In this document: positions 27,319 through 40,228 of the stretch, piece after piece | Layout: every line of letters begins with the position of its first letter | Position numbering within the stretch: the first letter of the stretch is position 1 | Source: Ficedula albicollis | Taxonomy: Eukaryota; Chordata; Aves; Passeriformes; Muscicapidae | Length of the DNA stretch: 64,000 nucleotides | Direction of reading: 5' to 3' | NCBI RefSeq assembly: GCF_000247815.1 | Contig: NC_021677.1 | Location: 12,596,040-12,660,039 of the forward strand | Program-made: the position numbers and the translations under genes | The notes under the pieces: model-generated | Told to the model about the DNA's origin: nothing | Database searches by the model: none | What the model saw: the letters and a program-made list of their open reading frames with translations, nothing else

Positions 27319-30300
27319 AATCTTTTTGATTCTCTGGTATTCTGATGAATTATTTGCAGCATTTCCCTTTCACTGCTGCTGGAATAATCAAGTTATATTT
27401 CTTGAACATCAGTCTATCATTTTCATTGACTTCCTCCGTTGTCAAAGATGGGGAGAAGGAAAAAACCCCCACTGCTTAATTTCACAAGACATTATTCTAT
27501 TTCCTTTACTCCTTTGTTTCTTTGCCTCCTTTGCTTTCTTTGTTACAGCTTTTAACTTAGAGAAGACTTTTAAGTTTCTCCACTTCAGTGTAAGCTAATG
27601 AAGTCTCATTATTTATTTATTTTTTAAATGAACTCTAGTTTCACCACCATAGTCCTCTGAGCTTTAGATGCTTTCTGTTCCATAGCATCAATTAATCATC
27701 GTCAAGATTATACTTTTCTCTACAGACAGAATATGCTTAAAATTTTTTGTGTTTTTTTTTCTTGGTTAAAATAAAAAAAAAAAAAATCAAAACCCTAATA
27801 ACTTTTGGTAACCAGAAAGCAGCTGTTAAATGTTGTCACATTAAGCAGAACTTCAGGCCTAATTGTTGGAGAGTTGATGACCTATTTCAGTCTCAGTTTC
27901 CTAGTTTAAATGTGGTGAACTTAATCTTTATAACAAGCTGCCTCTGAAAGTGTGCATCTCTACCTGAGCAGTTAATGTTGTGATGCATATCCAGAAATTG
28001 CTTTATTTTACATAAATAAGACATCAAATTCTCAAAGACCAAACTACAAGAGATTTCCTTACAACACAGTATTTTAAAATGTTGTCATTTTGGATTTTAG
28101 GTTGGTTTTTTTTTTCCTGGTGTGTTAATTTCAAAGACAATTCATTTATATTTCAAATTACTGAACTTCTTCCCTGACCTCCTGGAACAGCTCTTACATC
28201 TAGCAGCAAAGACAAGTGAGTGTATCATTGTTTGGAAATGTTTAGGGATAATTCTTTTTAGAACATTTTTGAAGCTGAGTTGCTTCCATTATACACCAGC
28301 CTTATAAAAGTGTCCTGAAAACAAAAAGTTCACTTCTGTCTTCTTTGAGAGAGGTTCCTTAAAATTCAGATAATGTTTGTATGATCCTATTTAATTTAGC
28401 AGGAGAACTTTCATTGGAATCTAATCATATATTTACTAGTTTGGGGATGTTATAGGTGGTTTTCTGTTTACCTTCTACAGCTCTTGGAAGGTTTGTCTTT
28501 CTTTTGAGAATCACATTTTTATGTTCTGACCAGTTTGAAGTTTCACATTCTTATCTCAGTTTTTCTAACATTCTATTTTTTTTTCGCTGTACCTGTTAAT
28601 ACTCAATTCAATTTCAGGTTGATAATGTAGTCTCCTGCATACATTGTCACCCTTTCTTAGAGAGCCAGCAATTGCCAACCCATTGTCAAAACCACAGATA
28701 CAGACCCCAAATATAGCAATGGCACTGTCAGAATAATCTTTCCAGCAGCTGAGGATATTTATTGATAGGCAAGTCAGACAAATATTGCTTTTCTAGCCTT
28801 GCAGGCAACAAAGTCCAATTTTAATTTTTTTTTTTTTAATGGAGGTTGAATTTAATCCCAAGCAACAGAACCTCCAAAATTTGACAGAGCCCATTTTTGA
28901 CCAAATGTTGAGCATTAGCCCATGCAGTCATGTCCATAAAAGCTTGTTAGTCCAGTAGCATGATAAAAACCCCTGTGCCATTAAATAATCAGCTGTGGAA
29001 CTACTGAGAGAACTTTCTCTTTGTGGGGGGTCTGGTACATAGAGCTGTTATTTAGGCCAAGGGAAGTCATCACTGTTGAAACTACAGTCAAAGTTACATA
29101 GGCTTGGACTGAAAATACAAGGTTTTCTTAAGGTTATGGAAAAACATGAGCAAATTCGTGGGCAAGATAGTGATTTTGTCTTTTATCCTCCTCTCTCTTT
29201 GTGATATTCTTGGTAGAATATGGCTCATTTTCCCGTGTTGCAAGCTCAGTATGGATCTTGGGAACTGAAAGGAAAAGATGTTTGCGTGATTGGAACCCAC
29301 TGTATAACTTCCTGTAGGTCTTTTTTATTCCTCCAGGTAATTAAAGTGCATATTTTCAATAATAGAGCCAAAAAAACCAGGCTTGACTGAAATAAATACT
29401 TATAGGAAGAGGATAAAGACAGTAACTATTGAAATTGTGATGGACACCCTTCTGACTGCACATTCAATATTTTGATATTAAAGTTCAAACATTGTTCTGA
29501 TGCAGAATCCTCTGAAGTAAACTTCCAGTCATATCTATGTGTTGAGATCTGTTTGATAATCTGTATTTACATAGCAGAAACACTTGGTATGGCTTTAGCT
29601 TTGTAAAAAGCTCTAAAATTATGTATAGAGGAAAGCCTTCTCATTATCTGAGAGAGTGTGACGTTAGCTAAATATTTCTGAACTGCTAGAAAAATAATTA
29701 TGTCTACAAAAACCCCAATTTACAATATAATCTGTCAATATATTTTCTTATTAGAAAATCACAAGTCTCACTTAATGATCTTTGATACGTGGGCACCTTT
29801 TGCTGATAGAAGAAGCAAAAAGTTTACAAATTTGACCCAGTCAAAAAGATGTTTATATTTTACTCAAAATATTCATATGACGGGAAGATTTAAAACATGT
29901 AGAATACAGCTTACAATTAAAAAGCAGAAAAACACTTTTAGTATATATCCCAAATGATGAAATAATTAAGAAATTATGCAAATCTTATGATAGATCAGAA
30001 AAGCAAGTAGATTTTTATCTAATTCTCACCTTTTGCTGATTCAAGTATGTTAATCATAAGGAGCCCTAATAGTTTTATCAGGCTTTTCTAATATATTCAG
30101 GTAAAATGAACAAAACAATTAAATGTCTAAATATTGATTTAAAGTATTAATGAAGTTTTGCATTCTACTTAACACAGGTTAAACTCTAGTTTAGACACCT
30201 TCATCCTTTTGGACTGAGTGAGACTGAGATGGCAGGATCTAGACAGGATGCTGGCAATTCCTTCTGAGTGAGGACAATGTATTCTTGCTGAGACTTGAAA

Positions 30301-32334
30301 AATTCTTTACTTTTGTTTCTCATAACCTCTGTAGAACGATGCACTAAAATTTTCAGGAGTTTCTCTGTGTTGCACAATGGGTCTAAGTTTAGAAAAGCCT
30401 GGCAAAAAAATGCTGATGAGGAGTGGAAATGGAGGTCCAGGTTTTTTCAGCATTCAACACTTCCACGTGTCTTCAGGAGAAGGAAAAAGGCAATGACTTC
30501 ATCATAATGCCATTTTTGGGGATTGAGTTAGAGAAGTTGTTGCCTGGACATTGTGACATTTGGTGCAGAGGAACCTGTAGCCCCAGTGATATGCATTTCA
30601 TTTTTGGATGTTCACCCTTTGGTTTCACTAAACTAATTGTTCAGGGGTGGGAAGCACACAGCCCTTGACCAGTGCAATTGTGAGTGTTTATAAAAATTCA
30701 CCCACAAGCCTGAATCTGGACTTCTCTAGAACCATTAATTATTTTTAAAAATTGGAATTTTTATTAAAATATGAGTTATTGTCATTCAAATTTCCATGTC
30801 TTCTTCAAAAAAATTCTCTTCTCTGAAAATAGTGGAGAATTTTTTTTTCATCATGAACATTGGAAAAATAAAGCCGAAATACCTATGGCTTAAGTCACTT
30901 ATGGGAATTACTTTTTTACACTGTCTCTGTGTTATATTTTTGGTTTTTTTAACATTTCAACAATTCCTGAATAAATAAGACTGATTTTGGTCCTTTGGAC
31001 TGCTCTTTGCCTTCCGTTATTGTTTCTCTTGAATTTTGGTGTAAAAATTCAACAGAAAAATTCAGAAGACACAACTGTGGGTTGTGGTAATTGTTTAGGA
31101 AGACGTTGCACAGAAACAGAACAAAAGCATGATTTCAAATCTAAACAGTTCAAATTGTGGTAAAATATGGGCAGTGCTAATAATCAAAGCATTTCTCACA
31201 GAAGAGTCTGACAGCTGATAGGTGAGGGCCCACTCATCCTCATTATTTTATTATAGCATGAATTAGAGAGAGAAAACTGAAATTGGTTGAAAGTTACAGG
31301 AGACACGTGAACAGTGACCTTTAAAGAAGAGGAAAAGAGAAGTCCAAGCTCAAAATACAAGCTGGGGAGAAGAGGTCACTTTCTTTTTACCCCTGAGCTT
31401 CACACTAGCCCAGATGTTGATGATGATCAAAACAACAACATTTATTATTCCTTACTTTACTTTTCTAGATTCCAGCTAGAGCTGTTATTAGACAAATGTC
31501 ATCATTTCAGTTTTATAAACAAGCAGGTTATTATAGAGTCTTGTGTTTTCCAACTTCCACTACACAATGTTCTTTTGTATGCCTCAGACAATGAGCTGAC
31601 AGCTCCATGGAAATCTCTTACAACATTCTGTAGTCAGAAGTGTTAGGGAGTTCACCAGGAGTAGAAGAATGCATAATGCATTGAAGCAATGTTTTAGGCA
31701 TTTATATTAGACTTTTAATGGGAAAATTAAAAAGTAATGCTGCTTTGCATTGCAGTAACTGTACATCAACTGTATGTCTTCATTTCTGGCACATGAAGGG
31801 TAGTTTCCATAGCAGCAGCATCTGTAGCACTGAGCAACATGGAAATTGGATTCTTTTTTCCTCTTGTATTTCACAGATTAGAAAGGTAAAATGTATGGAA
31901 ATAGGGGAAAGTACCTACTGCAGAAATGTGATGTTCAAAACCTGCTTTTTCTTTCCAAAATTCTGAAATTGTAATAGAAAAAACCAATTCTTGCACTTCA
32001 TTCCTACTTCCTTAATCTTCATATATGGCTTAATAAATGTGTGTGGCAGCTATTTTTGGTTTTGACTGACAGAACCAGAAAACTGCAGAACTATCTCTTG
32101 TCCATCTTCTGGTATCATTTATTATCTGGCAATTCCTTTACTCTTGGCCAAAAGTGACTAATAATTAAGGCCTGTTGCACTGAGACTGGATTTTTATATT
32201 TCATTCATTTCTGTACAAACACCACTTGGGGTATGATACAAATAAGAAATACCACATATGAAAAAATCTGCAATTTGCTCAAATTAATAAGGATTTTTCA
32301 TTCAAAGTCTCTAAACTTTGAGTTTACAGTTTAC

Positions 32335-32361
32335 AGAAAGAGCTAGAGTGTAGCTCTTTCT
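32335..32361. repeat. Perfect hairpin, 11-bp stem and 5-base loop
   Basis: AGAAAGAGCTA at 32335-32345 is followed by the loop GAGTG and then the exact reverse complement at 32351-32361. As RNA from either strand it could form a short stem-loop. The stem is too short for a typical microRNA precursor, and no flanking pairing is obvious. It is read directly from the sequence; function is unknown. Confidence 0.8.
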
Positions 32362-34074
32362 AAGAAGAAAGATTTGCTTTTTTATGTGCACAGGATTTAA
32401 AAATGCAACTACATATTGTAAGGTATACATACTCTTAGAGAGAATCATGATAGAAATATCTTCAGAACAAAAAAAGACTGAAAGATATTGCAAAGCTAGG
32501 ATACTTTGATGAATTTGGTGTAGGAAAGCTTAAACAGAACCAAAGAATCATAATCTCATAGTTGCTTCTCTCTAATTTAGCAGGAAGTGGCTCAAATATT
32601 TTTCTTAATATGTAAGTCAGATTTTTATTTCCATTGTTCCTTTAAAGGAAGTGAATTTTTTTCTGTTGGCAAAAAAATCTCTGAAGCTCCTATCTGGTGA
32701 AAGAACATGGAAGAACTTTATACAAATTATAGATTGAAAATATTATTTAAAGACAAACTTGGTTTCTAAACATTTTTACATAATTTCCAGGGGAAACTGT
32801 GTAGTATTGAGAGCTGACAAGTTCACCAGGGAGAAATTGTTTTCAGATACTTCTGTTTTTCATGTTTGTTCCTTATGTTTTTTCTCTTTTTATTTTATTA
32901 CAGACTTCCTACTTACCCTTTGTTTTGTACAAATGACTTATCATCCAGAAGAGAATAAAGAAATATTGTTCTTTGTTAGCCTGAATTCCTGCTATGATTT
33001 ATAATCGTATGCCCAAGCATAATATGAAGCTTGGCTGACTCTTTATTTGAATAGAATCAGCTTTTGATACATCAGCTGTGGCTGACAAAACTAATAGTTC
33101 AGTGACTCATGGAACAAACCTCAGAGTTTGCCTTCCTCTTTGAAAGATAGGAGACTCCTTTGGAGATAATTAGTGTGTATTGATATATGTGTAAAACTGA
33201 GCATTCCAGTCAGGGAAGAACATACAGTCTACCTGAGGCATGGAAGAAAAGGCTTTACACATGTGATGAAAATTTATATTTCTATTTATCATTTTTATAG
33301 GAATTAATAGAGGAAGAGGAGAAAATGAGTTTTAATTCCATTTTAAAGACCATGGCTTGAATCCTAATTACTTTAAGAATATTTAGGTAAAATTATATTA
33401 AATAAAGTAGTTCTATTGTTACTATCTTCTTTGATCTCCCACCTTTTTTCCAAGCTCACTTCACCTGTGAATATTATAACTCAGTATATGAAAAGATATT
33501 TGTATCCATTTTTCTGCTTGTTATGCCTTCAGGCAACTGGTGAATTCCAGAATCACTGGAACAGGGTTTCTAAAACAGAATCTGAATATAATATGGCAAC
33601 TTTGGATTATGACTACTTTTTTTTCCCTTTGTGCTTTGTCTTCCACACACTTTCATGAGTATATACTTGGTCATGATGTGACAGTATTATCCCTAATTGC
33701 CACATCAATAATTTACCAACACAAGCTAAGATAAAGAATGAAGTTTAATGGGCAGTTATTAGTCCTTGGCTTTTTATGACATACCTAAGATAACATTTCA
33801 GACTTGTAATTTGCTCTTCTGGTGGAAAGTCATGGCTTCAGAAAGCAAATGTGTTAGTGAAACAGTGGTTGTGTGAAGTCTGACTTTTCTTCCACCTTCT
33901 CCATTCCTTCCTGGTTTTGGCCTTATCCATATGAAGAGGGAAGATCTGCTGGCAGAGATGCCTCTGAGGACAGAGGAAGTGAAAGTGATAATTCCCTGCA
34001 TTTTCCCTCTCAGCTTCTGCCAATCTACAGAGCAGCTCAGTGTTGTGAGTGTACCTTTTTTGTTTGATACCCTT

Positions 34075-35700
34075 TAATAATTGCTTCTGTCATTAATTTT
34101 CCTAACAGCTTTTCAATACCATTTCATTTTTCAATATCTTTCAGTGATGAGTTTCACAGTTTAATTACATGTTACATTAAAAAAAAAAAAAGTGTTAACC
34201 TGGGTTTGTTTAAAATTTGCAGCTGAAAATTCCATGGGATACTTGTCACTTCCTTATTGAGTGATAGTTTCCAATTCCCCTCTGCATATCATTCATATTT
34301 CCATGTGTCTGTGGTATTCCTCTGAGCCATCCCATGCAAGCTAGTCCATTTAATTTTTTTCAAATGGAAATAATTTGTGATCTCTGATAATCCTTGTTAC
34401 ATCATGTTTAGTTCTGCTGTATCCTTCTTGAGATGGAGTGACCACAATTACATGAATGTCATGGATTTCTTTAATAGCAATAAGGTTTTCTCTACTAAGT
34501 TCTTAATGCTTTCCAAATAATTCCTAATATTCTATTTGTCTTTTCAGCTGCTGCTAAGTAGAGCTGACATTTTCACAGAAGTACCATAGCAAGATGTGTA
34601 ATGACTTCAAGATCTATTTCTTGACAGGTTACAGGTAAATAACATCCATCACAGGGAAGACATAATAAGGATTTTTTTTTTCTCTTTGTATCTACTGTTT
34701 GCATCACTTTGAATTTATCAAATTAAATTTTATCCATTAATTAATTCATATTGTGAGATACTTATGCAATTCTTTCTTCTCAATTATTTCCTTCTCTCCC
34801 TGTCTTTTTTTGGTTTTGTGTTTTTGTTTAGTTTTTTGCGCGTTTGTGGTTTTCTTTTGTTGTTGTTGCAGGATTCCACAGTTAATTCTCGTACATTGCT
34901 AAAACTGGCCATTAATTTCTGTCCTTCCCAGTCTCTGAAATGTAGATACCTGTATAACTACTCTCCACTGGTTGTTTCCTCTTTAGAAACACCTTTAAAA
35001 CACAGCCTTTGCCAGAAGGTTGTTAGGAGTTCGGGTGTAGAGAATATATCAATTTTATGAATTATTCCTAGCAACACATTCATTGACTCTTTCAAAAAAA
35101 CTCATAGATTTGTGAGGCTTGACTTGATGTACAAAAATGTCTGGGTTGTCGTCCACTGCATCTTATTTACCTGCTTGTTTTCCTGTTCTACTCTTTATTA
35201 TACTTCCATCAACATGTCTGTTGTAGAAGTCAGATTTACTGCTCTTGAGCTCCTTAGAATCTCCTGGAACTTCTTATGGAGAATTTACTCCACCTTCATT
35301 ACCTTCTATTTCTTTGTTATCAGGCCTGATTTATGCTAATGTACAAAATATGTGAAATTCATACTTGTATTACTTTAGACCTCTTGGGTGAATTCTGCCT
35401 GTTCAGGACAATTTGCTATTTCTCATTTCATGATTTTTTCCCATTTTCCCTTTGATTGGCTCTTCAGTATCAGACAAATCCTCTGATGCATTCCTAAGAA
35501 AGGCTCCTCGGGGGAAACTTCTCCAGCTCCTTCCTTTTGCATTTTGGTACAAATAGCTGCTTTCAGTCTCTTGCTCCAGCCTAATATTTCTTAGCTTCTG
35601 CTTATTACACTTCTCATGTATAGGTCTTGAAAGGCATTTTGTTTGAGAGGAACCTGAAATAATTCTATTAACAATTCTTGTAGATTGCATGCATTCTTTC
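34075..35700 (-). mobile_element. Ancient CR1/L3-like LINE, decayed, antisense
   Basis: Read on the minus strand, this is a decayed CR1-superfamily LINE of the kind shared across amniotes. Landmarks that match the antisense of the family are: 35400-35514 (first recognisable part, toward the reverse-transcriptase N-terminal side), 35079-35290 (middle of the reverse transcriptase), 34701-34770 and 34425-34640 (C-terminal part), and 34144-34170 (near the 3' end). The part that should hold the catalytic Tyr-Ala-Asp-Asp motif, between 34770 and 35079, has diverged or is replaced by T-rich sequence. There are many stops and indels, so no protein is encoded. The divergence far exceeds that of the other CR1 ends in the window, implying a much older insertion. 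Boundaries are approximate, and the high-coordinate side could reach about 36130. Confidence 0.75.
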
Positions 35701-37959
35701 CTAAACTGCTGTGTTTGACCATTCCAGAAATTTCTGTAGATATTAGACTTTGATGAATCTCCATTTTTCCCTTAAACCTCTATGATGATGATGCCTAAAT
35801 AAACAGATTTTCTGTCAGCCTTAAAACTATTGTCTTTTTCACTTCTCCTTTTAACAAACTCCCCTTTTTCCTCACTTTTACAGAGCTTTCCTTTCTGAAA
35901 TGAATAACTGCTGCAATAGAATTTTTGTTTTGATTTGTTTTGCTGTTCCCTTACATCAGGAAAAACTTTCACAGCCTTCTAGGCAACATATAGGAGACTG
36001 GACTAAAGCAGGTTCAGTCTCATAATCATCTATCAAAAATATTCATAGTGATCTGATCCTCTTTGGAATATGCCATGACGTCTGGAGTATCTACCAACTC
36101 CTGATTCTGAATCTCCACGGTGTTGCAAGTTCTTTATATCCATAAAAATGAATGCATAACAGGAGCAATTCATTTGGCAATATTTAAGGCTCGCTTTTGG
36201 TGTGTAAAATGAGAGAAGGTCAGGTGGTAGACAACATAGAAACCTGAAATTTGTTAAAAGAAAAATGTATTTAATATGTCTAGAAATGTGTTGCTACAAT
36301 AAAAAAGACCTAAGTGACTGGCAGTCTCACTGTTCATTTTACATCTTGCACAGAGCCATTGCTGGCTAACAGTCTGTACTGGGCTTGTGCAATATTTCTG
36401 TTTGTTTCGAGGGGAAAAATATAACCATGCTCCCTTCTCTAAGAATGGCTGTTTGATGAAATTTTGGACTTATCTAGAACGCAATCGAAACTTCATTTTC
36501 TTATTTTTTGAATAGAAAAGTAATTTCTCATTTCTTATTCTTTTTGTACATAAATAAGTGTCTTTCTAGAGGGGTAGAATTTTGTGGGTCATGTTCTGGG
36601 GTTTTGTGGTGTTTTTCTAAAATAAGGTTTACAAAAGGTTTTATTTTTACTTGTGTATTTATTCTATCTAAAGACCCAATGTACCAGTTTATTTCTATTT
36701 TTAATTGGGCTTATTCTGAGGGCTATTTATTTGATCTTTGCTTTGCAGATAAAGGAAGAACGCTAGTATTAAAGATGCTATGCTATATAATTTTCTGTCA
36801 TATTTTCAGAGAGAAAACAATCTAAATTTGAAAAGGATCACAAACATAGACTGCTGAATTAATGAGAAGTGTTTTGGAAGCCACTTGAAATATACCTAGA
36901 TTTTTTGAAAGTTCTTTTTTTATTTTCCAAGAGAGTTTAGCACATTTAGAAAGCATCAAAAAGATTTGTGGATATAATTGTTGTTGTTTATATTGTTTTT
37001 CCTCTTTCCTGATTTAAAGAAGAAGCAGCTTTGCCAGGTATATGCAGGCATATAATTCACTGAATTCCTTTCACACAGACCTCTCATCTCCTGTCTTTCC
37101 CAATCTGTTGTGGATAGGATAAAAATGGGTGTTTGAAAACAGAAATTATGAATCTGGAAAATAAGTTATAGGATGGAGAAAGGATTGATTGATTAATTCA
37201 GGAAAGATTGTTAATGTGATCATGGAAGAGGAATGAGTCCTATGAGCAGTAAGAGCAGGCAAAGACAGCATCTGAAGGGTGGACAAACAAACAAGTATCT
37301 GGCAAATCCAAGAGTTGGGAGCCGTGTGTCAGCATGTAGCTCTCTGTGCCTCTGACACTTTCAATTTTTTTTTTCCCAATGTCAAAATGGACATGGCTGC
37401 ACAGAAATGTGCATGTTCACACACATATTTGCAGTGAAGTGGGCAAATAGAGTGGAGGACTGTGCTTGCAGAAGTTTGTGTTCCCCATTCAAGAGTAGAT
37501 AGAACAGGGCTGGTAAGTGCCTGTGTGGTTACAGGTACATATTGTGCCTGTCAGTGCCCATGCAAAGCAGCAGGAACTTCTCTGAACTCACTGGTAAACT
37601 CTCTTGACAGCTCTGAAATGTTGACAGGCATTTTAAATTCACGGAGAAAAATTAAAAGAGATTGAATGCAAAGTGTTCTTTTAAAGAATTTTCTGAAAAC
37701 AAATCCCCAAAATAACCTACAAGTATCACATTTTTATTTTTGCCCCCACTTAATATGACACTTCTTAATTTCCTGTTGGCAAGCCAGTTGTAATCTTTAG
37801 CTGGCAACTAATTTGGTCATAAAATAGTGACCCAGATTTTTCTGGATAATTAACAAGTTGGGCAAATCAGCAGAAGCAGGTGTAGTATATTTTCAGTACC
37901 AGTGGAGAAAAGCAGTTAGCTGGTGTTTTAATTCTCATTTCCAGTAATGAACTCTATAA

Positions 37960-38330
37960 CATTCTGGCTGGCTAATGCAATTAGCATTGTCTCCTCCTCC
38001 CCTTACTTCCTCACTTAAGAAAATAAAAAAAGGGAACTCAGACCAGGAATTTATTAAAAGCCAAGAATTACTGACCCTTTTTGAATTCTTCTTACAATCA
38101 CACTATTAACCTTCTGGGTTGAGCCTCGTGTAGAACAGTAATAAAAAATTTATACAAATATGTATCATGCTACAAGCTGAGACAGAAAACAATGTCTCCA
38201 TTCTTCAAGCAATTAATTATTGTGATTAATGTATTCCCCCTTCTCTAAGCACAATTCTGCCAGACAGAGTCAGCCCATTGACATATTGTAGAATTATAAT
38301 GCATATCTAATTAAAGGTGACCTGAAAAGG
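37960..38330. promoter_or_regulatory. Possible conserved non-coding element with homeodomain-type motifs
   Basis: The interval combines AATGC and GCATT inverted arms around AATTA (37974-37988), the run AATTAATTATTGTGATTAAT (38211-38230), TAATTA at 38308-38313 and a following AGGTGACCT palindrome-like site (38315-38323). Clustered TAATTA cores are typical of developmental enhancers in gene deserts. This is motif-based inference only: such cores are common by chance in AT-rich DNA, and no conservation data are available here. Confidence 0.25.
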
Positions 38331-39639
38331 CAGGGTGTTTAGCCTTCCCTGTCAGGACCAAGAAACTGTTAATCAGAAAGTGCTTGCTTTCCACACCACC
38401 CCACCCCTCCCTTTTTTTATTTTTGTGCTAATTTCAAATCTTCTCCCTGCATCAGTGAGCAGATGAGATCTTCAGCCAGCTTTCATCTTTCAGAAAAATG
38501 AATAGTGCAGAAAGAACATTATCAAATGAGCTGTTGAAGAAGTCAGTGAATATGTCATTGAGTGTGACTGCTTCCAGAATGAATTTAGATTTATCTCTGT
38601 TATCTCCCCTCTCCCAGCTCGCTCTCCACACTCTGCTTGCACTCAGTCCACACGTCAAGCAGGGAGGGTCATAATGAATCATAAGGGACAGTTACTTGTA
38701 GAGTGGTGACAGGTCCAATTGTGATACAACTTGTTCTGGAATTAAGTTTGTTAACATTATAAATTGTCTCATTTGACCAGAGGTTTAAACACCTAGAAGC
38801 TTTTATGCATGCAATTTCTTGAAGTATTTCTTTTCCATTAGGCAGCTGCTGCTTTACAGTATTCCACAAATGAAATTGTTTTATCACATCAAGAGCTGCA
38901 CAAAACAACTGTGGCAACAAGAGGACTGTTTTTGCCCCTATCTTGCTAACAAATATCATTCAAATCAATAAACTCTGGCAACTGGATAACACCAAGAGAA
39001 GATACTATTTAAACTCAATTTTTAAACACATTTCCAAATTCATATGCTGATTCAAACCAAGGAACTTTCATACTGTCCTGTTTGATTTCTGTAGAAATAA
39101 TCTACTGAGTTAACAACATCTTAAGTAGAAAACCAATAAATATTTTAGCTTTTCACTGCCAGTATGTTTTTTTCTGTGTGCGATGCAAAGTTGTTGTCAT
39201 AAAGTTTGGTATTTTTTATTTTTGCGTGTGATAGGAAATGGTATGATTAAATTGCAATGTTCCACCCACAGGGAAAAAAAAGACTAATATTTTTCTTCAA
39301 TTGTCAGTGTTGCCATGTAACAGAATGTGATATCAAAAAACCTGCAAAGTCAGCACACCTTCTGAAGCATTTGTTGTATTCTGTAAACCCTTTGGGGTAT
39401 TTGACTAGTTACTTCACAGTTGTGATCGTGCTTCACAAGTCTAGTCTTACATAACAAATGTATCTTAGATGCCTTTCAGTGAAACAAAATTAATAAGCAA
39501 TGTCACTGATGATGAAAAGTATATTTTACAGTTTGTCAAAATCAACAGAATAATTGGTTGGTGCCCCTGATTTTAATTTATTTTTAAATAATAAGCCTCT
39601 TTCACGTTGAGAAATTAGGGAAGTTTCTGTTGTTTTCTT

Positions 39640-39960
39640 GTCGATTTTCCCACGAGCCTGCTGTTTGTCAGGGGACATTTGCATGTTTATTGATGTGTAT
39701 TTTCCCTGGGATGTCTGCGAGGGCATCAGTGCACGTGTGCTTTTCTCTGGATTTTTGGATGACGTCAGTTAGAAGGGGAAGGAGTTCCTGTGCAGCAGCA
39801 GTTGTAGCCAGAGGAGTGAGGAGGAGGAGAAGAAGATGAAGGTGATGAAGATGTTCCAGGTGCCAGAGACAGGTTTGGAGGCTCCCAATGCAGAGCAGGT
39901 GGATGCCTGAAGGAGGCTGGGACCCCATGGGTCCATCCCCCTGAGCTGCAGAGAAACTGG
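39640..39960. promoter_or_regulatory. Possible promoter or enhancer patch with CRE and E-box
   Basis: GC content and CpG density rise here compared with the surroundings. A CACGTG E-box lies at 39732-39737 and a full palindromic cAMP-response element TGACGTCA at 39760-39767, only 22 bases apart. A GAG/GAA/GATG-rich purine stretch follows at about 39815-39855. Minus-strand frames of 114 and 65 codons cross the area but owe their Leu-rich stretch to this purine tract. CREB/ATF and bHLH binding are inferred from the motif forms. I see no convincing splice structure or TATA box. Confidence 0.3.
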
Positions 39961-40096
39961 AAGCAAAGTTAAGCCCAGGAAGAATGGAGATGTGGAGAGT
40001 AGGTGTTTTCAAGATGAGGTTTTATTGCTCATTATCATAGTCTAATTTAAATGGCAATAGTTTAAATTAATTTCCCCAAGTGGAGCCTGCTTTGCT

Positions 40097-40228
40097 CATG
40101 ACAGTAACTGGTGATTGATCTTTCCCTGTCTCCATCTCAATCCTTTCATTATATTTTCCCTGCCCTGTCCAGCTGAGTAGGGGGAGTGATAAAGTGGCTC
40201 TGGTGAGGACCTGTCACCTTGCCAGGGT
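40097..40228 (-). mobile_element. Endogenous retrovirus LTR fragment, second copy, inverted
   Basis: The reverse complement aligns by eye with the copy at 15360-15617. Both share the AGCCACT region, the exact block AGCTGGACAGGGCAG, GAAAATA and a GATC-A-TCACCA block. Only about 130 bases are left, and the part corresponding to the 3' half of the first copy is missing. No retroviral genes adjoin it. The minus-strand open frame across it is incidental. Confidence 0.72.

Larger units (their letters stand above)
22952..34074. other. Non-coding AT-rich DNA, no supported gene
   Basis: About 11 kb with no supported gene or RNA gene. Contents I can name are a TTTC-rich pyrimidine tract at 27277-27318, a 15-bp near-perfect tandem pair at 24901-24930, and a perfect hairpin at 32335-32361. 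Open frames up to 133 codons (27197-27598) and 127 codons (25533-25916) show no recognisable domains, and the former includes the pyrimidine tract. The T-rich stretch at 23750-24250 may be an old decayed repeat. Confidence 0.55.
35701..40096. other. Non-coding DNA with two regulatory-looking intervals
   Basis: No supported gene. Two subregions stand out and are listed separately: 37960-38330 and 39640-39960. The rest is AT-rich sequence with short chance open frames. Confidence 0.55.

Noticed and set aside
28640..29000. Possible conserved non-coding element
   Set aside because: As above: complex, low-repeat sequence but no specific motif evidence.
39668..40012. 114-codon minus-strand frame with a Leu-rich stretch like a signal peptide
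   Set aside because: The Leu/His-rich stretch comes from the GAG/GAA/GATG purine tract read in reverse, and it is not near the N-terminus.
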